From Saxidomus purpurata (lineage: Eukaryota; Mollusca; Bivalvia; Venerida; Veneridae): DNA of 64,000 bases. The position numbers and the translations under genes are program-made. Below are positions 54,063-64,000 of the stretch, one piece after another (positions within the stretch are counted from its first letter, which is position 1; every line of letters begins with the position of its first letter). The stretch is taken from the NCBI GenBank assembly GCA_022818135.1, contig JAFMSR010000016.1:3939721-4003720 (forward strand), in the 5' to 3' direction. The notes under the pieces are model-generated. The model searched no databases. It saw only the letters and a program-made list of their open reading frames with translations, and was not told the origin of the DNA.

Positions 54063-57000
54063 ATGGGTTTCTGTCACTTTTTGGGACGGCTACTGCTGGT
54101 TGTGATCAACCTGGTACTCGTGGTAAGTACAATGGTTCTATACACTTCAGAAAACACTTTTTTTTAGATAAATGCATCCATAGAACTTAACACTTAAAGT
54201 TATAAGCTCTAAGTCCTATTATCATCTCACAAGTTCTCATTCATAGCATAATGAACTTCTGTGTTCTATTCACTCTGAAGGTTGATATATGTCTTTTATT
54301 TCGTATTTAACAAAGTACTGCGCCGTATTTATAGCATTTATACTTTCGAATTAAAAAAGCAACGAGTTTTTCGGACAGACAGCTGTCAGTTTCTCCGGAA
54401 AGACAGCTGTCAGTTTCTCAGGAAAGACATCTTTCATGGTAATATAGAAGCTGAAAGTATTTTTACATCAAAGGTGCTCCTGAGACTTTAAGAAAGAATG
54501 CTCCGTCAACTTAATTACCGGTTCCCGGTATCTGAATTTAGACTCGTTTAGCGTAAGCTGCAGTGCCCAATGAAGCATCACATGTGGCTTGAACTGACCG
54601 ATCCAAACAATTTAAACCACTACCACTACTGTAACATCATTTAAACTATAATAAGCCCTAGAAATATGATATATTCATAAATATATTCATTAATATATTT
54701 AGTATAATTTTAATTTCAAGCGTACCGTCGTTTCCTAATAATTGCGTCTTACAGGTCTTGAGCATTTTAATACCGCATGTGCGGTTAGAAAACTTTTTTA
54801 TCATTGCATTTTTTGTATAGAAAACGCATAAGAAAATGCTAAAATTTTGATATCTGCGACAATATTATACGGTTTCTAATGGTTCCAAAATACTTTTTAA
54901 ATCTTAACTCTGATGCCGTTAAAAGAATTGTGACCATTAAAAACCTGTGTCCCATATTAAATATCAAAATTACAAATCAATTGCCCCTCTATGTAATATT
55001 CAACCGATATTGTATTATTGTAAGGTAGTGCTATTGTACTGAAAATAAAAATAATGAGGCAATATGGCTTGTTTAAATTATTCTTGTGTATTACAGCTTG
55101 TGTCAGTGACACTAATTGTTTTTGGCTTCCTTGTCAAATATTCTGGGAATACTTTCAAAAAGTACACAGATCCAGTTCTGGAAGACATAGTCTCTAGCGC
55201 CAAAGGCAGTTTCGGCGATACCAGTAAGCGTTTTCTTGTTACCTTGATATTTGGATAGCACCATTAGTTGTTCAAATGATACTCTCTGATTTAATAAGTG
55301 ACTAGCAGTGGGCAGATCGTGATCGGACGTTTCGAATGTAATTTTTGTTCACTATCCGAGTCTAAAAACTGAAAATCGATCACACTTTTTATTTCATTTT
55401 GTCCATTAAAGAAGTAACTCAAGATACCAATAATTCATTTCTAACATGTTTTCTGTTTTAAGCATCTTTCTTGACAAAAATGTAATGCATGGTCATATCT
55501 GGTCATTTAAACAGTAACTTTTAATTGTAGCTTATATTTGCAGATTTCACAGCGGATAATTTTGACCTCGCGGAACTGTTCGGTACCATGGCAACCATTC
55601 TGATTATCATGGGGTTCGTTCTCCTCGCGATCTCATTCTTCGGATCCTGTGGTGCCTGCTGTGATATGAAGTGCATGCTTATGTCGGTAGGTACCCAGAT
55701 GGTAACATAAAGTAATAATAGAGCTACCCTTCAAAATTATATAATTCTTCAAAAAGACTAGATTTATATTACCCTTCAAAATAATAGATATAATTCTTCA
55801 AAGAGACTATTACCCTTCAAAATTATATTATTTTTCCAGACTATTACCTTTCGAAATGGTATTATGCTAGTGTTAGTACCTTTCAAAGAGATATTACCCT
55901 TTAAAGTGATAGTACCCTTTAAAGTGATAGTATCCTTTAAAGTGATAGTACCCTTTAAAGTGATATTATCTTCAGAGATATTACCATTAAGTGATATCAC
56001 CCTTCATACTATCATAATATATTATCCATCAAATTAATCATAATAATTTACTGACAGAATATCAAACGGTCAAACCATTGTCAGACCACATGATGCGTAA
56101 GCTGAGCCCGCAAAGCCGCGAGCAGAGTGGGAGTTAAGTTCATACGTTTGTCACAGTAATCTGTTCTTGTTATTTTACAGTATGCTGTGGTTTTAATCGT
56201 ACTGGTGATTGCACAGATTACGTTTGTAGTCTTCTTGTTTGGCTACCCAGACGTGGTAAGAACATTTTCTTAAGCTCACACCGAGGCTGTTTTAGGACAG
56301 ATGGGCAAATCTCAATGATATTGTGATACTGAGTAAAGCGTTTGCTACAGTCTCATATGTATATAGGGCCGAATTTTGCCTTCATAACATATCTTCAAAA
56401 TTGGCATTTTGACTGAGAATCAAATCTAAAACAGAAATCTGAAATAAAAATCATAGGTCACTGGCCTTGATCTTGAATTGTCTTCCCTTGAAACAAAATG
56501 CTGTGTTCAAGGGCAGATCATTCAAAATCAAGGCCGGTGACCTCGAAAGGGAAATTTTGGGCCGTATATACATAAAAGGAAACTCTTAGTGTAGCAAATA
56601 TGTTTAAGGCTCTTTTCTCTATTTAGATTTTGTTAAATTCAAAGTTTGCAAGAACACCCTAGAGAAACAGTCAATTTTATAAGAAAGTTTCGTATTTTGT
56701 TGTACATATGTAACAAAAAGAAAGTGCCTCTAATTGACAACGTGTCCTTCCGCCACATTTAATTTTCCATCAGCAACTTTAATAATGTTAGTATATCGAC
56801 TAAGTATTCTAAACGTTTTCAAGATAACTGTTCTAAAAAAAATTCAATCTGCATGCAGGTGTGTCAAATGGTAATTTCTGTAGTTACTTTGGAAGTCCGT
56901 CGAAAACAAGGTGTGAATAGCTGACTTGCTGACCTATTCTGTAAACGCCCTCTCCAAATCGAGTATTAAAAGAACTGTGAAAAATTGCCACGAGCTTTTG

Positions 57001-59844
57001 TTTTAAATATGTTAATGTCACTGTCCCTTATTACAGTTGAAGAATGCGACAAAGAAGCCCTTGAAGAAATTACTGAAGAACTATGGAGGATTAAATGGCA
57101 CTAACGTTGAGTCACTGGCTTGGAACTTTGCCATGATAGAGGTATATATACAAAATCTGGTTCGTTCCAATCTTTCTGCAGTATCTCGATCTTACTTATT
57201 AATTACTCTTTATTTACGATCAAATGTGAAACGTCACATATCCTTCTAAGACCGAGTTAACCATTTCCAAAAGATGCGTTACGTCGCATTTTATCCTTTG
57301 ATTGGTTATTCTTTGTCCTGTGAGATTCTATAATTCTTTTAATTCTTATTTTTTGTCACAAATTAATGATGAATGGCGTCCTGTATCGACAGTTCATGTA
57401 AGTTACATTATTATGCACTATTATTATTCAACTTTACAATATTATACACTGTATTAGATCAATTGCCCACATGATATGAAACAGGTAGAGCTAATACAAA
57501 GCATAACTGAGCCAATATGAGAAAAGCAGGGCCAATACGAGAAAACAGGGCCAATATGGAATTCAAGCATTCTGATTGGTTTAAAAGAGAGGGCCAATAC
57601 GGAGAAGTCACTTCCGTTAGTTTTTTAAACGACGCCATTTTGTTTCAGTTGAATGCAGACTTTTTAGACTCCTGCTGATGTCTTATTTTACTAAGTTAAA
57701 TACAAATAACATTGTTATTGTTACAAGAACATTTATTTCGCACTTGATAAATTACATTATTATTATAGTATTAACTCCCTTCTGCTGTTGTTACTGTTGC
57801 ATTTGTTGTTATTGTTGTTGTTGTTTTCTGAATGATGCTGTTTTCAGAACTACGTAAAATGAGAGACAAACATTATTTTGTGCGGATGAAATATTTTAAA
57901 TTAAATTACTACTTTTGTGAAAATTTGATATTTTATTTCAATGTATCCCTTGATTATTTGTGGCTTTTTATTTTTCCTTGTGTTTTTGATTTTGCCTTCT
58001 GGTTTTATATTGAATATTCTGTTTGTAAATTCGTACTAAATTTTGTCATGGTTGTAGTTTAGTTGTTGCGGATTAGAGGGCCACGAAGATTTCAAAAACG
58101 GTGACAGTTCATGGTTTGGTGAGGATGAAACCAACTGGAAGACACCAGTCGCCTGCTGTAAAACACTACCTACAACTAGTGGTGAGCCTGCATGTGCGAC
58201 GACAGACGGACACGATGCCGAACACAACAACTACAACAAGGTGAAGCAAGAATAAATATCTTTCATGTGTAGTACACGGAAGTATACACAGTCACAGTAG
58301 TATACACAGTCACGGAAGTATACACAGTCACGGAAGTATACACAGTCACAGTAGTATACACAGTCACAGAAGTATACACAGTCACGGAAGTATACACAGT
58401 CACGGAAGTATACACAGTCACAGTAGTATACACAGTCACGGAAGTATACACAGTCACGGAAGTATACACAGTCACGGAAGTATACACAGTATACTTCTGT
58501 CTTAATTTTTGAACATTTTTTTATCTTTTTTTTTTTTTACTAAAATTTTTCTGATGATATTTATGAGCATATTGAAGAATACTTCATTTATCATGGAGTT
58601 TGCAGTTGTGTGTATATCTTCTTTTAGGAAATATGTTTCCTATTAAAACAGTGTAAAATGGTATGGTGTTTTTTTTTTAATTCGGTCGGGCTTATGTATT
58701 ATGTATGTGAGCAATGCGCACCACCGTTCAAAAACGTCGCGCAGGGAAATGTGACTGAAAGAGAAAACAAGTCGTATTGTAAATACAAGAGATGAATCAT
58801 GATATGATGAACAACGTTTGGTTGGTAAAAGAATGTGAGTTTCTTAAATTTAGGAAAATGTGACAGTGACGTAGTTAACCAGGTATATGTGGACATTAAA
58901 GTAAATCAGCCTAAACATACAATAGGTCTTACAGAATTTATACACATGTAAACGCAATTCAAATCTTCGAAATTTCGGCTCATTTCTTAATTACAAAATT
59001 CTAAAATCGTGTACTGATATAAGCCATACTGTAAATTGTGTAATACTCGCGTGGCGACAAATCCGCGATTTGAAAGCAGACGTGCCTTTACACGTATTTA
59101 AACTTAAATCATCACTAGTATTACCTTATTTACAACGCATGCATCACTTGTGCCAAGTAAGATGATGCACGTACATGATTTTAATGTCAGACTTTCTATT
59201 TAAGGGATGCGTTGATGAAATATGGAAGTACTTGATTGAGAAAAACAAAACGTACACCTACGTTGGCGCAGGCGGAGGACTTGCTTTCCAGGTCAGTACA
59301 TAGCCCATGGCAATTCCTATCCCTCTGTAAATAATTCTAGCGTTTCCAAGTATTGGCTTTGATGAAAGACCGTGTAATGCTTTCCAATACAATAAACAGT
59401 TGTACATACTGTGTGTAAAGGCAAACGGATGCGAATCAGTATAAAACAGTTGTACATACTGTGAATCAGTGAGTAGTTCTACATACTGAGTGTAAAGGCA
59501 GGTCATGCAAATCAGTGCAATACAATTGTACATACTGTGTGGCTAGCCATGCGAATCAGTACAATACTGTTGTATATACTGTTAGAACGAGACAGATGAT
59601 GCAAATAAGTACAATACAATTGTAAGAATTGTGTGAGAGCAGGCTTCATATCGGTAACATATTAATTAAATTATACATACATGTATCTGTTATACACTGC
59701 AAGGGCTCATGTTTTTTCTCAACATTACAGATCCTGATGATCGTGTTTGCTTTCGTCCTTTACTGCCAGGATGACAATAAGGTCAAACCAGTGGACGACA
59801 GAGGCAAGAAGAACAAGGGTCGCAGGGGACGTAATGGATGGTAG
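54063..59844 (+). CDS. Tetraspanin, complete, eight exons
   Basis: Exons: 54063-54122, 55097-55223, 55544-55686, 56181-56255, 57037-57141, 58058-58240, 59205-59291, 59731-59844, giving 297 residues in frame. Four membrane helices: about 9-33, 76-97, 111-131 and 249-271. A GSCGACC motif follows TM2. The large loop (about 136-248) has CCG at 173-175, PVACC ending at 204, and Cys216 and Cys233, the six-cysteine pattern. The loop acceptor is at 58057, so the exon opens FSCCG. Exon 1 is only 20 codons (MGFCHFLGRLL...) and was chosen because its donor keeps phase 0 and completes TM1. The C-tail is short and basic (KKNKGRRGRNGW). Tetraspanins organise membrane microdomains with partner receptors; the partner here is unknown. 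A possible AATAAA lies at 60350. Introns carry minisatellites. Confidence 0.9.
55865..55990. repeat. 18-bp tandem repeat in a tetraspanin intron
   Basis: The unit is CCCTTTAAAGTGATAGTA, about five good copies, with decayed copies around it from roughly 55700 (CCCTTCAAAATTATAT types) to 56010. It directly follows the second tetraspanin loop exon's donor. Confidence 0.85.
58271..58490. repeat. 18-bp minisatellite in a tetraspanin intron, about 12 copies
   Basis: The unit is GTATACACAGTCACGGAA, with CAGT and CAGA variants in the last positions. Because 18 is a multiple of three, the minus strand is open and reads VYTSVT repeats. The array starts 30 bp after the donor at 58241. Confidence 0.95.
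59395..59640. repeat. Degenerate tandem repeat of about 45-50 bp in the last tetraspanin intron
   Basis: Five to six units each start with TTGTACATACTGTGT-like sequence and contain AATCAGTACAATAC-like sequence. Unit length varies (about 27 to 50 bp) because of internal deletions. Confidence 0.75.
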
Positions 59845-60380
59845 CTCCACGCCATCTACGACCTGCACGTGGAAAAGAAACAAAACACTTAAATACAGTT
59901 ATGTTAATTATGTGTCTCATACCAATCTGTTATTTATTTTCGTGAACAACTTGTTGCTGGCTGGACCACGTTCTGGTGTTTACTTCTAATGAGTGTGACA
60001 ATTTTAATTGCACTTCTTATGTATGTGTTGTTTCTATTTTTATATGCAATATTCATGAAAATGAATGAATTTAGCTCACCCGTGTACAACTTAATGACAA
60101 GTCAATATCTATTGAGGAGATTTTGCGGGGGTTCTTAGAAGAGTCTTTCTTATAACATAATTTGAAAAGCTGACCAATGCCTTTTGAGTTTCCGACATAG
60201 AAATATCTGCGGGAAACCAATCTATTTCAAGTTGACACCTTAACATTGATAGACTCATGCCTGTGAAATCATTTTAAAATCTGACAGGTGGATTCAGTGA
60301 AAATATTTTTGAAAGTTTATTAAAGTTATCATAGATGCTTAAAAAAATAATAAAAGATCTATAATATACAATTATAGACT

Positions 60381-60682
60381 TATGTTGAGGTCTATAATTT
60401 TATATAGTTTTGCGGACCTGTTAAAAGTGATATTGACCGAGGACGAAGTCCGAGGTCAATATCATTTTTCACAGGTCCGCAAAACTATATATTGACCGAA
60501 AAATTAGTCTAAAATTATTATATCGTATACCTCATAAAAAGTAGTGAAAGTATAACAGAAATGACGTCTTGAAATCCGTGCAGGTCTTCACATCATTTTC
60601 CAGGTCTACACATACTTTTGCGGACCCGGCACGTGAGCGCTATCGGCCAATCAGGATTAAGTATTTATGACAGGTATACGAT
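60381..60682. repeat. Hairpin-bearing repeat element, copy a
   Basis: A 91-bp hairpin (60401-60491) has perfect 21-bp arms, TATATAGTTTTGCGGACCTG+T and the reverse complement, and an inner GATATTGACC/GGTCAATATC pair. It is followed by a segment bounded by ATCGTATACCT (60522-60532) and AGGTATACGAT (60672-60682). Copy b is 720 bp downstream. It is a nonautonomous element of unknown class. It lies just after the tetraspanin gene and may overlap its 3' end. Confidence 0.8.
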
Positions 60683-61108
60683 TTTACAAAATGTATGTTT
60701 AATTCAAAGGTAATTGATAGTAAAGGAATGTATTAATTGTTTTGGGCTTATCGTCTTTTGAAGAATCAAAAATGTTCTAAATATTAGATAGGTTGCCATG
60801 GCAATTCTTATTTTTCAGAATAGTTAATTTGGAAAGACACGAGTATGTTTTCAGGAAGCTATTCTTTGTATTTAGCTCACCATTTCGTCATCTCCTCTTT
60901 CACATTATGTTCCTGAGGAGATTAGAGCAAAAACATAACAGTAAATTGTGTAGTTTCTATTGGGATCATTTTAAGTGTATAAAATGTCATTGTTTGAATG
61001 ACGTTCATGACGTAAACAAACTTACAAACAGCGTTAAGCTGAATCATGGTTGAGGTGCAGTGTACCTAAAATTTTAAGAAAGATTGTGGTTTATTATACA
61101 AGTATAAC

Positions 61109-61381
61109 TGATGTTGAGGTCAATATATAGTTTTGCGGACCTGTAAAAAAGGACATTTTTACAGGTACGCAAAACTATATATTGAACGAAACATGAGTCT
61201 AGAATTATTTTATCGTATACCTCATAAAACGTAGTGAAAATATGCAAAAATATAACAAAAATGACGTCGTAAAATCCGCACAGGTTACACATTATTTTCC
61301 AGGTCTACACATACTTTTGCGGACCTGGCACTTGATCGCTATCGGCCAATCAGGATTACGTTTTGATGATAGGTATACGAT
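61109..61381. repeat. Hairpin-bearing repeat element, copy b
   Basis: The same order of blocks as copy a: the hairpin arms are at 61124-61144 and 61161-61181, the inner part of the hairpin is largely missing, then come ATCGTATACCT (from 61212), CCAGGTCTACACATACTTTT, CTATCGGCCAATCAGGATTA and AGGTATACGAT (61371-61381). One base in the right arm differs (GGTACGC for GGTCCGC). Confidence 0.8.
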
Positions 61382-61529
61382 ATAACCTATTATACAACGG
61401 TATAAGGGCGGTCTTCAAGCAATTTAATGTGCTATAAAATTAATGGTAATGTGCAAAATTAATCCGTAGACCTAACGAAATGTTGTGCCTAAGCAAAACA
61501 TCGCTTGCCTTTGCAGAATGCGAATTTGA

Positions 61530-62690
61530 AATGTGCATCACAAATCCTCACCTAAAATGTTTTCTATTTGTCGACCTTGATCTTGTTCAAAATACGTTTG
61601 CATGAGAAAGAAATTTATTTCTAGCATGCAACGAAACTTGGAAACAGCCTTTGAATATTTTTGCCACGGATGCCAAATGGTAGAACAGTACTCTACTTGT
61701 GGTCTTACATAAGTTTTATATGCCATTTCTTTTATCCTTTTATCTGATGTTTTTACGTTTCTCTTTATGAATCTGAGTGAGTTATTGGCTTTAGCGGTTA
61801 TGTTATTGATGTGTTTGGTCTATGAAAGGTCTTAACATATAGTTAGTCCAAGGTGGTTTGCAGCTTTGAACAGTTGATCTTAACTGAGTTTCATGTAGTG
61901 TATATTGAAATTCTATAGCTTTTCTCTTTCTACTTATTGTTAAGATCTCGCATTTATCAGGATTGAATTCCATAGACCAATCCTTTTCCCAGATTTCCAG
62001 AGAATGAACGTATTTCTGTAGAGTTTTGGCGTCGTCCGTGGTTTTAATTGTTAATTAGACAATTGTGTCGTCTGCGAAAAGTCATCACTTTACCTCTGAC
62101 ACTATCTGGAAGGTCATTTATATATGATAGGAAGAGACAGGGCCCTAATACTGAACCTTGAGGGACTCCAGAAAAGACTGGTCGGATGTCTGACTTTTGA
62201 CCTTCAACAACATTTTGTTGTGACCTTGGCATAAGGAATGAGTTGACTCAGTTAATGACTTCACTATTTAGACCTAGTGTTTGCAGTTTCAGGACAAGTT
62301 TATGATGGTCAACTTTATCAAAAGCCTTACTAAAGTCCATGACAATACTATCTGTTTGTTGATCTTGCTCTAGAGCGTCATGGCCCTCTTTGAAGCTAAC
62401 TAATTGTGATTCACAACTGCGGTTTGACCTGAAGCCATGCTGATATTGGCTAAGAATTTTGTGTTTATCATAAAATGACATAATATTTGAGACCAGTATG
62501 TGTTCCATTAATTTTGATGCAATACAGGTCAGAGATATGGTTCTATAATTACTGGGCTTATTTTTTGGTCCTTTTTTAAACACTGGAGCAATTACAGCAT
62601 GTCTCCAGTCATTTGGGACAATTCCTGTTTCAAGGGATATATGAAAGATATGTGTGAGTATGGGAACCTGGGTGAGATTTGATCTGGGCC
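61530..62690 (-). mobile_element. Decayed non-LTR retrotransposon reverse transcriptase (CR1/jockey-like)
   Basis: Read from 62690 down to 61530 on the minus strand: [78 protein letters not shown], then a thumb region and YVRPQVEYCSTIWHP. These are the ordered RT motifs of CR1/jockey-type elements. The copy is dead: there is an in-frame stop near 62250, a frameshift just before the ADD catalytic motif (about 62075) followed at once by a stop, and more shifts after it. No endonuclease region was found on the 5' side. Confidence 0.9.
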
Positions 62691-63480
62691 AGAACTTTAT
62701 TCGGGTTCAACCTGCTAACACAGCACATGTAAGAGCATAAACTTAATTTGAAGACAGATGACAGAAATATGTGACAAGGTTGAAGGGTGCATTAAATGAA
62801 ACAAAACGGTTTGATATAGGTGCTACCCTAAGCTGCAAACTTTCCAAAAATGTTTCTAAGTACTATAAAATAGATAAAACCGTTTGAAGACTTTGGCGAT
62901 TACTCAGGCGTTACCTTAACATGACTAAAAATATATTAAAAAGGACAAATCAGGCGCGTAGCTGCCGTTACGCACAATACGCACGTGCGTATACATCTCA
63001 AGCTAAGATCGAAAGCTGAAATGTCCCGCAATAATGCAATAAATGCAATAAAAATGAAAGGGTGGGGTGGGGGAGGGGGTGAGAGTCATAAGTGATAGAT
63101 CCGGATCGTACCTGTTTGTTCTCGCCAAAAAGACCAAAAATGGCTTTAAAATGCTCAAATTTTCCTCGCTCGCTTCGCTCGCTCAAGTAGACCTATATGG
63201 AACTTCATTTTAATGAAAGCCTGCAGTCTTAAAACATGTAATTTTCTCAAAGGACGAGCAGATCCTACATATATTTTCGCGATTTTCTCACTTCGCTAAT
63301 TAGAAAATCTTGCGGAATATTCATTTCAAATAGATGTACTATAAGAGAAATCGTGAATTTAATATTAGCAAATAAGTTTGTCTGCTCACAAATCGCGAAG
63401 TTTTCGTCATGCAAAAGTTATATAATTCACAGTACCAAAATATCTCAAATTTGTCATGCAAAATTATGATATAATTTGAA
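62691..63480. other. Noncoding interval
   Basis: No gene was found. It contains a G-rich run (GGGTGGGGTGGGGGAGGGGG, near 63060) and a CTCGCTCGCTTCGCTCGCTC stretch at about 63165-63185. Several AT-rich segments (TTCTCACTTCGCTAATTAGA and relatives) carry short inverted repeats. Confidence 0.5.
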
Positions 63481-63499
63481 GTTCCAAAATATCTCAAAA

Positions 63500-64000
63500 G
63501 TGCTCACTGAATAATGTTCCCTGGGAGAAGTTCTAACTGAACATTTACTCACCATGAGTAGTGCTCTTTGAACAGTGTCCACTGAACAATACTCACGGTG
63601 AGAAGTGCTCACTGAACAATGTTCCTGTGAGTATTGCTTAATTAGCAATTTCAATGCGAGTAGTGCTCAATGAACAATGCTCAATGTGAGTAGTGCTCAC
63701 TGAGAGTTGTGCTCACTGAACAATACTCACCGTAAGTAGTACTCATCGTGAGTAGTGCTTACTGGACAGTATTCACCATGAGAAGTGCTCACTGGACAGT
63801 ACTCACCATGAGAAGTGCTCACTGAAAAGAACTCAGTGTCAGTAGCGCTCACTGAACAGTATTCATTGTGAGTTGTGCTCACTGAACAGTTATCAACGTG
63901 AGTAGTACTCACCATCAGAAGTGCTCACTGAACAGTACTCACTATGAATAATGCTCACTGAACAGTAATCAACATGAGTAGTACTCACTGTGAGTAGTGC
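63500..64000. repeat. 30-bp minisatellite running off the window end
   Basis: Units such as GTGCTCACTGAACAGTACTC plus ACCATGAGTA recur; GTGCTCACTG occurs at 63785 and 63815, a period of 30. The first units (63500-63700) are degenerate and the later ones more regular. The array continues past 64000. The period is a multiple of three, so the minus strand is open with a ten-residue repeat. That frame is not a gene. Confidence 0.93.

Noticed and set aside
58263..58487. Minus-strand frame of VYTSVT repeats
   Set aside because: It is produced by an 18-bp minisatellite inside a tetraspanin intron.
63727..63915. Minus-strand frames with a ten-residue repeat
   Set aside because: They are produced by the 30-bp minisatellite, whose period is a multiple of three.
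1..64000. CRISPR arrays, bacterial operons or integrated virus genes
   Set aside because: No spaced direct repeats of CRISPR type and no viral structural or replication genes were seen. The tandem arrays have no unique spacers.

Overview
This is AT-rich metazoan nuclear DNA with spliced genes. The content (C1q-domain gene, tandem EGF-module genes, a tRNA-derived SINE, CR1/jockey-like and Penelope-like retroelement debris, many hairpin elements and minisatellites) points to a mollusc, most likely a bivalve. The species cannot be told from the sequence. No organellar, bacterial or viral genes were found.

Three multi-exon genes, all on the + strand, carry the recognisable coding content. (1) Positions 1-12138 hold the 3' part of a secreted multidomain protein: 16 exons encode a long cysteine-poor extracellular module array, two EGF domains, a Thr/Ser-rich linker, two more EGF domains and a short tail. 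Its first exons lie upstream of the window. (2) Positions 31436-49417 hold a complete paralogue, with 18 coding exons and a model of 685 residues that begins with a signal peptide. Thirteen of the 16 shared exons have the same length and the other three differ by multiples of three, so this is a tandem duplication. (3) Positions 54063-59844 hold a complete six-cysteine tetraspanin of 297 residues in eight exons.

Between the two EGF paralogues, at 20544-23208, is a compact three-exon gene on the same strand. It encodes a predicted type II membrane protein: a cytoplasmic tail with an acidic-flanked YxxL motif, one membrane helix, one thrombospondin type 1 repeat and a C-terminal C1q domain. This tail plus TSP1 plus C1q arrangement is the most interesting object in the window and could be an innate recognition receptor. 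That role is inferred from architecture only.

The rest is introns and intergenic DNA. It holds a SINE with a perfect 11-bp target duplication in copy 1 only, a decayed non-LTR reverse transcriptase at 61.5-62.7 kb, a LINE 3' remnant at 13.7-13.9 kb, a GIY-YIG fragment at 24 kb, at least six hairpin-forming elements and several minisatellites (periods 31, 28, 18, 18 and 30 bp). Exon models were built by hand from reading frames, splice consensus and paralogue comparison. Phase closes exactly across every junction in all three genes, but no transcript or database evidence was available.
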